Assembly (NCBI RefSeq): GCF_002161175.1
Contig: NZ_NFMA01000026.1
Span: forward strand, 1-48,977
Direction: 5' to 3'
Length of the DNA stretch: 48,977 bases
Source of the DNA: Flavonifractor sp. An100
GTDB lineage: Bacteria; Bacillota; Clostridia; Oscillospirales; Oscillospiraceae
Under the pieces are notes generated by a model. That model was not told where the DNA came from. It did no database searches and saw only the letters and a list, made by a program, of their open reading frames with translations. Shown one piece after another: positions 42,972 to 48,977 of the stretch (position 1 is the first letter of the stretch; the number at the start of each line of letters is the position of its first letter). A program made the translations under genes and the position numbers.

Positions 42972-44293
42972 TCCTCCTGTCCGCTGTCCGCTGCCATCCA
43001 GCCGGCTGTCACGGTGTCGGAGCCGGTATCTGTATACATCAGCAGCAGCTCTTTCCCTTTCAGGCCCTGCGCCTCCATGGCCGCTGCTGCCTGGAGCACC
43101 GGCATGACCACGGAGGTCTTTCCACTGTCGGTATAGCTGCGCAGGACCAGCCGGAAGGAGGCAATCTGGCCATTTTGGATGGAAAATTCCGCCGCCTCTC
43201 CTCCCTCCAAGCGCACCACAGAGCCGTTGAGGCAGTAGTTAAAACTCACCTCCAGCCCGTCCTCCGCCTGACGAACCTGAGATAGATAAAACCGGGCTGC
43301 ACCACTCCGGGTCCCCAGTGTGGCGGCCGTCAGCTGCCGGCACATCTCCACCGCTTCAAAGAGAAAGCTCTCCTCATCCCGGGCCGAGATTTGGAAAAAG
43401 CCGGCCCCCTCCTCTCCCGCTTGGTACTCCACCACGCCCTGGTCATATAGACGCAGCGTGTCGCTTCCAATGCGGGCCACCTGGCCGTCCACCGAGGTGT
43501 AGAAGCTGCCGTTGGAGGAGGCAAAGCCCAATTCATTTAAAATCGTCTCCAGATCCGCCTGTCCTCCGGAAGCCGGATTGGCTGCCGTGTAAACCACAGG
43601 GACGGGAGTATCCGCTGAGATCAGGGTATCCGGGTCCAACATCGGGTAGCTCTCGGTCTCAAAGGCATACTGAGCCCCGTTTTCTCCCAAATTTCCCAGT
43701 GCCTCCGTCAAGTGGAGCTGGTTGGCCATGGCCGACAGGCAGCGGTAATAGCGCTGGCTCTCCTCATCCCGATAGTACACCGCCACCTGATTTTCATAGG
43801 TGGTCAACACCAATCTGCGTACAGAGCCGTCCAGAGCCGTATTCTCTCCGGACAGCCAGCCCACCAGCACAGGCAGAGGGATGGTCCCCTGAAAATCAAA
43901 GGCCACGCCCGGCGCATTTGCCAGGGCCTGTTCCCACTCCTGGCGGCTGACCTGTGTCGGTTCTCCCGCGCTGGACAGCGCCTCGGCCAGCAGGCTGGCC
44001 ACCTGCTGGAAGAGCAGATCGGACTGCTGAGTGTCGTACTGAACTCCATAGCGCACAGGGCTTCCCGCTCCGGTGAGATTGGCGACCAGACGCAGAGGCC
44101 GGGCCGCGTCCGCACGGGAACCCTCCGGCGTCTGTACCACGCCGCTCTGCTGCTCCTCCCCGGCTGGGGCTCCTCCCAACTCGTCCAAAAGCTGAATCCG
44201 GGAGGCCAGGAACAACGCGGAGCACACCAGAGCCACAATCACAACATCCTTTGCCAGTTCCACAACCCGGCGCTGTTTTGCTTTTCTATCCAT
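42968..44293 (-). CDS. YycH-like regulatory protein of the WalRK system
   Basis: 441 residues from ATG 44293 (GAGGGA seven bases upstream), overlapping the walK stop by 8 bases. A single N-terminal membrane segment (VVIVALVCSALFLASRI) precedes an extracellular domain of about 400 residues with a mixed alpha/beta pattern, as in YycH. Weakly conserved sequence, strong positional support. Together with YycI it modulates WalK at the membrane. Confidence 0.82.
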   Translation of the reverse strand: MDRKAKQRRVVELAKDVVIVALVCSALFLASRIQLLDELGGAPAGEEQQSGVVQTPEGSRADAARPLRLVANLTGAGSPVRYGVQYDTQQSDLLFQQVASLLAEALSSAGEPTQVSRQEWEQALANAPGVAFDFQGTIPLPVLVGWLSGENTALDGSVRRLVLTTYENQVAVYYRDEESQRYYRCLSAMANQLHLTEALGNLGENGAQYAFETESYPMLDPDTLISADTPVPVVYTAANPASGGQADLETILNELGFASSNGSFYTSVDGQVARIGSDTLRLYDQGVVEYQAGEEGAGFFQISARDEESFLFEAVEMCRQLTAATLGTRSGAARFYLSQVRQAEDGLEVSFNYCLNGSVVRLEGGEAAEFSIQNGQIASFRLVLRSYTDSGKTSVVMPVLQAAAAMEAQGLKGKELLLMYTDTGSDTVTAGWMAADSGQED

Positions 44294-46070
44294 GGTCGGG
44301 TCCCTCAATCTTCAGCTCCAGGCGTACCGTCAAGCCCGGCCCCGTCTTATTCAGCAGGGTCAGCCGCCCCTGGTGCCGGTCCACGATCTCCTTAGCGATG
44401 GACAGGCCAAGGCCGGTACCGCCCGACTGGCGGGAGCGCGCCTTATCCACCCGATAAAACCGCTCGAAAATCCGCGGCCGGTCCTCTGCCGGAATGCCGA
44501 TTCCGTCGTCATCCACCTCCAGCCACACCCAGTCCTCACTGTGCCCGGCGGAAATGGCGATATGGCCCCCGTCCGGCGTGTATTTAATGGAGTTGGATAC
44601 AATATTCATCATGACCTGAACAATCCGTTCCCGGTCAGCCACAATGCTGGGAATGGCTTCCTCTGTGTTCAGCGTCAGGGAGTGTCCATGGCGCTGGGCC
44701 TCCATGTATACTGCGTTATACAGGTCCTGCACCGCCGCCTCAAAGGAAAACCGGGTCAACTTCAAATCATCCCGCCCGGAATCGAACCGGGACAGGGTGA
44801 GCAGATCCTGGACAATGTGAGTCATGCGGTCACTTTCGTTGAGAATGACCCCCAAAAACTTCTTCTCCATGGCCTGGGGCAGCTCTCCGGCGTTTTCCGT
44901 GAGGGTCTCGGCATAGGAGCGGATATTGGTCAGGGGGGTGCGCAGCTCGTGAGAGACATTGGCCACAAACTCCCGCTGCATCTCCTGATTCTTCCGCTGC
45001 TCCGTGACGTCGTGAATGACCACCAGGGCGCCGCCGCCCTCCCGTCCCCGGTCAAAGGGGGCCATCAGCAGCTGCAAAAAGCTGTCCTGGACCTGGAGCT
45101 CTCCCTCCAGATGGTCCGGTGCCTGGAGTACCTCTTCCAGGCTGGCCGCCTGGCCAAAGAGCTGATCGTAGGTGGTATTGGGCCCGATGAAGCGGTGGAG
45201 CATGCGGGCCGCAGCGGGGTTGGAATGAATCACCTGGCCCTGGTGGGAAAAGGCCACCACGCCGTCGGTCATATGCAAAAACAGGGTGTCCAGCTTGTTG
45301 CGCTCGTTTTCCACCTGGCGAAGCGTGTCCTGGAGCTGGTCAGCCATGTCATTAAAGGTGTCCGTCAGCACTCCGATCTCGTCCCGGGACGCTACCTCGA
45401 TTTTTCGGGAAAAATCCCCCTCGGCTACCCGCATGGCTCCCTCCGTCAGGCGCTGAATGGGGGTAACCATAGTCTTGGACAGCAGGAAGGAGAGCAAAAT
45501 GGAGATCACCAGGCCAAAGACCAGCGACTCCATGATAAACACAAACATCTGATCGGTCAGGTCGTTGGCCGTGGCCTTGTTGTCCAGGATGTAAATGACA
45601 TAGGAGGTCCCTCCCCGCTCAATGGGGATGGCCACGTCCATATAGTCCACCGCCAGGTTGCTCTCGTCCCCCGCCTGGCCCGTCTCAATCCCCGTGGTCA
45701 GGGCGAAGGAGAGGTTATAGGTGTACTCCAGCGGAGTCGTATCTCCGTCCGGGCGGATCAGGCACACGCCACTGCTGTCCAAAATGTACAGCTTCCGGTT
45801 GCGTCCGTCCACACCCAGCTCGCCCACATAGGCCTTGAGCACGTCGTAGATCATCTCCGCTCCGTCCGCTTCCCCCGCCAGTTCCTCCTCCGTCTGGGTG
45901 GTCAGGTCCCGGTACATATCCGGGTCGGCAAAGGCATCGGACATCTGGCTGTAAAAGTCCTCCAGATAAAAGGCGGTTACCGAATTGATGAGGAAGGCCC
46001 CCACCACCGCCATCAGGGACAAAATAAGCAGCACCATAATCATAACCAGTTTCATGTGTAAGCTGCGCAT
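44286..46070 (-). CDS. walK: Sensor histidine kinase WalK
   Basis: 594 residues. Membrane segment 1 (about 10-30), extracellular loop to about 175, membrane segment 2, HAMP (PIQRLTEGAMRVAEGDFSRK, about 205-225), PAS domain (about 255-355), then the kinase core: H-box VANVSHELRTPLTN (phospho-His), N-box MMNIVSNSIKYTP, G1 DDGIGIP, G2 GGTGLGLSIAKEI. It controls cell-wall metabolism genes together with WalR. ATG follows GGAGGTGTCCCC. walR is 91 bp upstream; yycH overlaps downstream. Confidence 0.95.
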   Translation of the reverse strand: MRSLHMKLVMIMVLLILSLMAVVGAFLINSVTAFYLEDFYSQMSDAFADPDMYRDLTTQTEEELAGEADGAEMIYDVLKAYVGELGVDGRNRKLYILDSSGVCLIRPDGDTTPLEYTYNLSFALTTGIETGQAGDESNLAVDYMDVAIPIERGGTSYVIYILDNKATANDLTDQMFVFIMESLVFGLVISILLSFLLSKTMVTPIQRLTEGAMRVAEGDFSRKIEVASRDEIGVLTDTFNDMADQLQDTLRQVENERNKLDTLFLHMTDGVVAFSHQGQVIHSNPAAARMLHRFIGPNTTYDQLFGQAASLEEVLQAPDHLEGELQVQDSFLQLLMAPFDRGREGGGALVVIHDVTEQRKNQEMQREFVANVSHELRTPLTNIRSYAETLTENAGELPQAMEKKFLGVILNESDRMTHIVQDLLTLSRFDSGRDDLKLTRFSFEAAVQDLYNAVYMEAQRHGHSLTLNTEEAIPSIVADRERIVQVMMNIVSNSIKYTPDGGHIAISAGHSEDWVWLEVDDDGIGIPAEDRPRIFERFYRVDKARSRQSGGTGLGLSIAKEIVDRHQGRLTLLNKTGPGLTVRLELKIEGPDHG

Positions 46071-46161
46071 GGGGACACCTCCTCTCTCTCAGCCCCGGGG
46101 GGATTTTCGTTTTTCACTGTGTCTCTTCCTCCGCTTGTTGGATGAAACTGCGTGGGAGCCG

Positions 46162-46872
46162 TCAACCCCCGAACAAATAGCCCATTCCCCGCTTAGTGAC
46201 GATAAACTTGGGAGCGGCCGGGTCATCCTCAATTTTTTCCCGCAGCCGCCGCACCGCCACATCCACCGCCCGCACGTCTCCTACGTACCCTTCGTAGTTC
46301 CACACATGCTCCATCAGGGCCTCCCGGGAAAACACCTTTCCCGGCTGGGCCGCCAAAAAGCGGATGAGGTCGTACTCCCGCTGAGTCAGATCTAGGGGCT
46401 GGCCGTCCTTGGTGACCACCGCCTTCTCCTGGTCGATGGTGACCCGGCCCAACCGCAGCACATGCTCCCCCTCCTCCTGAACGGCGGCAGGGGCGGACGG
46501 GGCCATGGACACCCGCCGGATGTTGGCCTTTACCCGGGCCAGTAGCTCCCGCATAGAAAAGGGCTTTGTGATATAGTCATCCGCCCCCAGCTCCAGGCCC
46601 AGCACCTTGTCTGCCTCCTCCTCCCGAGCGGTCAGCATCAAAATCGGGGTGGAGGACCCGGACTGGCGCACCTTTTTACACACGTCAAACCCATTCATGC
46701 CCGGCAGCATCAGATCCAGCAAAATCAGATCGGGGTTCTGCTCCAGTGCCAGCTGCAGGCCGGAGGGGCCATCATAGGCCTCCAGGGTGTCATAACCCTC
46801 CCGGCTGAGATTGAAGGACAGAATATCCACGATATTCTGCTCATCCTCCACGATCAGAATGGTCTTTCCCAC
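46162..46872 (-). CDS. walR: Response regulator WalR (OmpR family)
   Basis: 236 residues from GTG 46872, eight bases after AAGGAGG; ATG 46893 is further upstream without a site. Receiver domain with the acidic pocket (VEDEQN), phospho-acceptor Asp in LLDLMLPGMNG, LTARE switch residue and KPF lysine. The winged-helix DNA-binding domain is C-terminal (DLTQREYDLIRFLAAQPGKV; RAVDVAVRRLREKIE). It is transcribed after the Nudix gene and before walK. Confidence 0.95.
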   Translation of the reverse strand: MGKTILIVEDEQNIVDILSFNLSREGYDTLEAYDGPSGLQLALEQNPDLILLDLMLPGMNGFDVCKKVRQSGSSTPILMLTAREEEADKVLGLELGADDYITKPFSMRELLARVKANIRRVSMAPSAPAAVQEEGEHVLRLGRVTIDQEKAVVTKDGQPLDLTQREYDLIRFLAAQPGKVFSREALMEHVWNYEGYVGDVRAVDVAVRRLREKIEDDPAAPKFIVTKRGMGYLFGG

Positions 46873-46903
46873 GGCGTATTCCTCCTTTTCCATCCATTGG
46901 AGA

Positions 46904-47446
46904 TCACAGACCCAGCAGCACCTTCACCTTCAGCGTGGTCGCCACCGTCTTCGCGTCTGTAATGGTTCCGTCCATCACCTGCTCCACCAACTGGGCAAAG
47001 GGCATGGTGATCACATCCAAAAATTCATCCTCGTCCGGGTGCTGCTGGCAACGGCTCAGCCCCCTGGCCAAATACATGTGCAGCGCCTCGTTGCAAAAGC
47101 CCGGGGAGGCCAGGGTATACCCCAGATAGGTCCACTCCTCTGCCTCCAGTCCCGTCTCTTCGCTCAGTTCCCGTTTGGCTCCCAGCAGCCGGTCCTCCTC
47201 CGCCCCGTGGTCCAGCTTGCCCGCAGGCAGCTCCACCAGCTCCTGTCCAATGGGATAGCGGTACTGCCGCACCAGCGTCACCGTATTATCTTCGTCCAGA
47301 GCCAGCACCGCCACCCCACCGGGGTGGTAGACCACCTCCCGGCTGGCCAGGGTACCGTTGGGCAGCCGGGCCTGGTCCAGGTTCAGCTTTACGATTTTCC
47401 CCTCAAAGATGGTCTTGCTCTCTACGGTATGTTCCGTCAGATCCAT
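46904..47446 (-). CDS. Nudix hydrolase (ADP-ribose pyrophosphatase-like)
   Basis: 180 residues from ATG 47446, with AAGGAGG ten bases upstream. The Nudix signature is KRELSEETGL with EEDRLLGAK before it; the usual G-x5-E spacing is one residue longer here, as seen in many ADP-ribose pyrophosphatases. ELPAGKLDHG and QYRYPIGQEL support that subgroup. It would hydrolyse ADP-ribose to AMP and ribose phosphate. It is the first gene before walR, 31 bp apart, and probably co-transcribed. Confidence 0.9.
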   Translation of the reverse strand: MDLTEHTVESKTIFEGKIVKLNLDQARLPNGTLASREVVYHPGGVAVLALDEDNTVTLVRQYRYPIGQELVELPAGKLDHGAEEDRLLGAKRELSEETGLEAEEWTYLGYTLASPGFCNEALHMYLARGLSRCQQHPDEDEFLDVITMPFAQLVEQVMDGTITDAKTVATTLKVKVLLGL

Positions 47447-47652
47447 CGAGTTCATTCCTCCTTATTTCCACGTGCCAGGGCACATACTCAGTCATTATTT
47501 AGTATAGCACAAGCCGTTCCCCCGGTAAAGCGGCAAGGCCGGACCGGGGGAAAATTTCCCGTATTGACTGTACGGACCGGGAGAAAGGGAGTATAATACA
47601 GGCTGAACCACCGGCCCTTCCGCCGGAATTGAACCAACGGAGCGTGAGACCT

Positions 47653-48150
47653 TTGATTCGGAAAACGCAGCCTGCCGACTGGCAGGATATTTTGGACATC
47701 TACGCCAACGCCCGCCGATTTATGAAGCAGTCAGGCAACCCAACCCAGTGGGGGGATCACTTTCCACCGGAAGACCTGCTTCGGGAGGACATCCGTCTGG
47801 GCCACAGCTATGTCTGCGAGGTGGACGGCCGTCTCCAAGCCGTCTTTGCCATGATTCCCGGAGAGGACCCCACCTACCAGGTCATTGAGGGGGCCTGGCT
47901 CAACGACGCCCCCTACTGCGCCGTCCACCGGGTGGCCAGCCGGGGCGAGGTCAAGGGGATGGCCACCCAGCTTCTGGATTGGTGCCTGGCTCAGGCGGGC
48001 AACATCCGCATTGACACCCACGATGACAACCTGCCTATGCAGCGGGTTTTGGAGAAAAACGGCTTTACCAAATGCGGCCGCATTTGGATTGAGGACGGCA
48101 CCCCTCGGATCGCTTATCAGAAATGCGTGGGGGCGGCGCCATGTCCTTAA
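47653..48150 (+). CDS. GNAT family N-acetyltransferase
   Basis: 165 residues from TTG 47653, preceded by CGGAG ten bases upstream; this gives the usual GNAT opening IRKTQPADWQDI. Acetyl-CoA-binding region RVASRGEVKGMATQLLDW (about 103-120), with the later IDTHDDNLPMQRVLEKNGF (about 128-147), the typical C-terminal GNAT motif. The acceptor is unknown. A TTG start further upstream at 47629 is possible. The next gene overlaps its end by 10 bases. Confidence 0.88.
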   Translation: MIRKTQPADWQDILDIYANARRFMKQSGNPTQWGDHFPPEDLLREDIRLGHSYVCEVDGRLQAVFAMIPGEDPTYQVIEGAWLNDAPYCAVHRVASRGEVKGMATQLLDWCLAQAGNIRIDTHDDNLPMQRVLEKNGFTKCGRIWIEDGTPRIAYQKCVGAAPCP

Positions 48151-48656
48151 AGGAGACCTTGGGACTGCGCTCCCACAAGGAGGACCCCAAGCTGTTTTGG
48201 TTCTCCTTGACCCTGCTGTGTCTGCTGCTGGGGACGGCAGCCGCCCTGGCGGCCCTGTTTGGGGCTCCGGGGCATGCCGTCTGGGGTGTTCTGTGGCGGG
48301 TGCTGCTCAGTTGGGCCCTGGTCTGTTCCCTTCTTACCCACGCCCAGGAGGACCGCCGCCGCTCCAAGCCCCCCTTCACTCAGATCCAGCTGGAAAACAG
48401 TCTGCTTCTCCTGGCGGCAGTCCTTGCCGTCCTGGACGCCCTGCTTCGGCTGTTTCCTCAGGGAGCCGCACCTTACCCTCCCACCTTTTCGGCAGTAGCC
48501 CTGTACTTCATTGCCCGCATCGCCTGTCCCCGGCTTCGGGACAAGTCCCCCTTCTCCACCCGGGAGATTCTACTCATTCTGGCCTGCGGTGTGCTGGCCT
48601 GCGTGCTGCTGATTCCCTTCCTGGACACCGCTGCCACCGTTTTGTCCGGGCTATAA
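48141..48656 (+). CDS. Small polytopic membrane protein, function unknown
   Basis: 171 residues from ATG 48141, overlapping the GNAT gene by 10 bases. About four hydrophobic segments (starting near residues 18, 50, 85 and 140). A charged loop with RRRSKPPFTQIQLENS lies between segments 2 and 3. No known domain. Its coupling to the acetyltransferase suggests one transcript. Confidence 0.75.
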   Translation: MSLKETLGLRSHKEDPKLFWFSLTLLCLLLGTAAALAALFGAPGHAVWGVLWRVLLSWALVCSLLTHAQEDRRRSKPPFTQIQLENSLLLLAAVLAVLDALLRLFPQGAAPYPPTFSAVALYFIARIACPRLRDKSPFSTREILLILACGVLACVLLIPFLDTAATVLSGL

Positions 48657-48699
48657 GCCCAGGTTTTGGACTATTACTACATATAAGGAGTTGAGTCCT

Positions 48700-48977
48700 A
48701 TGGACCGCATAGAAGAAAAAATTCTATCCATCCTGGATGCCAACGCTGACCGCCTTCAAACTCTGGCCGACGACATCTTCCACCACGCTGAACAGGGTTA
48801 CCACGAGTACCGCACCGCCAAGCTGGTGGCGGACTTTTTAAAGGAACTGGGGCTTCAGACCCGGGAGGGCCTGGCTATCACCGGTGTGAAGGCGGCCATT
48901 GGCGCCGGGGAGGGCCCCAACGTGGCCCTCATCGGGGAGCTGGACGGTCTGGCCTGTCCCACCCACCCCGACGCCAC
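48700..48977 (+). CDS. M20 family amidohydrolase/aminoacylase, N-terminal part (runs off the window)
   Basis: 93 residues are visible from ATG 48700 (AAGGAG eleven bases upstream). DDIFHHAEQGYHEYRTAKLVADFLKELG read in sequence is the usual start of M20 amidohydrolases (AbgA/HipO-like), followed by NVALIGELDGL, the region just before the first metal ligand. The remainder is outside the window. The substrate is probably an N-acyl amino acid or peptide. Confidence 0.85.
   Translation, partial: MDRIEEKILSILDANADRLQTLADDIFHHAEQGYHEYRTAKLVADFLKELGLQTREGLAITGVKAAIGAGEGPNVALIGELDGLACPTHPDA

Noticed and set aside
47564-47597. TTGACT and TATAAT before the GNAT gene
   Set aside because: The spacer is 22 bases, too long for a normal sigma-A promoter, and the hexamer at the correct distance from TATAAT is poor.

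Overview
The window reads as a chromosomal segment of a gut-type, strictly anaerobic member of the Clostridia, most like the butyrate-forming Oscillospiraceae (Flavonifractor / Intestinimonas / Pseudoflavonifractor-like). This is inferred from gene content, not from a marker gene: an anaerobic class III ribonucleotide reductase, a two-subunit oxygen-labile class I fumarase, a CoA-transferase of the butyryl-CoA:acetate type, a WalRK/YycHI regulatory operon, HrcA/CIRCE control of groESL, and GC-rich, densely packed genes with strong AGGAGG ribosome binding sites. Most of it is ordinary core genome. One AT-rich patch (about 28.85-30.3 kb) stands out.

Layout. 1-3.6 kb (minus): an incomplete FAD oxidoreductase, a gate-domain membrane transporter and a divergent NIF3-family metalloprotein, probably one operon behind an attenuator-like leader, preceded by a DUF2294-like gene. 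3.9-5.4 kb (plus): a sugar O-acetyltransferase and a DUF554 membrane protein. 5.5-7.6 kb: an ECF sigma factor translationally coupled to a large polytopic membrane protein. 7.7-9.8 kb: fumarase alpha and beta, and a DUF1847 protein. 10.0-13.1 kb: a Crp/Fnr regulator and a three-gene NitT/TauT-type ABC importer. 13.1-15.8 kb (minus): nrdG and nrdD, with a likely NrdR box. 16.1-23.5 kb (plus): mnmA, two membrane proteins, metG, a lipoprotein, TatD, the TatD-associated radical SAM protein, and small genes. 23.6-28.8 kb (minus): a butyrate-type CoA-transferase, a DEAD-box helicase, shikimate kinase and a membrane glycosyltransferase.

28.85-30.3 kb is AT-rich and largely non-coding. It contains a run of strong hairpins around a four-codon leader peptide and a truncated DUF5677 gene, and it lies at the 3' end of a five-tRNA cluster (Gly, Arg, His, Gln, Lys, all minus strand), which suggests a decayed insertion. 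31.0-35.4 kb (mainly minus): pyrB carrying a C-terminal zinc domain like that of PyrI, a CmpB-like membrane protein, a polysaccharide deacetylase, and a stomatin/NfeD pair. 35.7-36.8 kb (plus): an HTH protein, a DUF6465 protein and a candidate structured RNA. 36.8-39.9 kb (minus): groEL and groES with a CIRCE operator, and a lipid kinase. 40-47.4 kb (minus): an rRNA methyltransferase, glutamate racemase, YycI, YycH, WalK, WalR and a Nudix hydrolase. 47.6 kb to the end (plus): a GNAT acetyltransferase, a membrane protein and the start of an M20 amidohydrolase.

No CRISPR array, complete insertion sequence, prophage or rRNA operon is visible. The most interesting points are the PyrB-zinc-domain fusion (31.0 kb), the structured RNA candidate downstream of DUF6465 (36.7 kb), the leader-peptide/alternative-hairpin region (29.3-29.5 kb), the attenuator upstream of the NIF3 operon (3.0-3.2 kb) and the sigma factor with its unusual membrane partner (5.5-7.6 kb).
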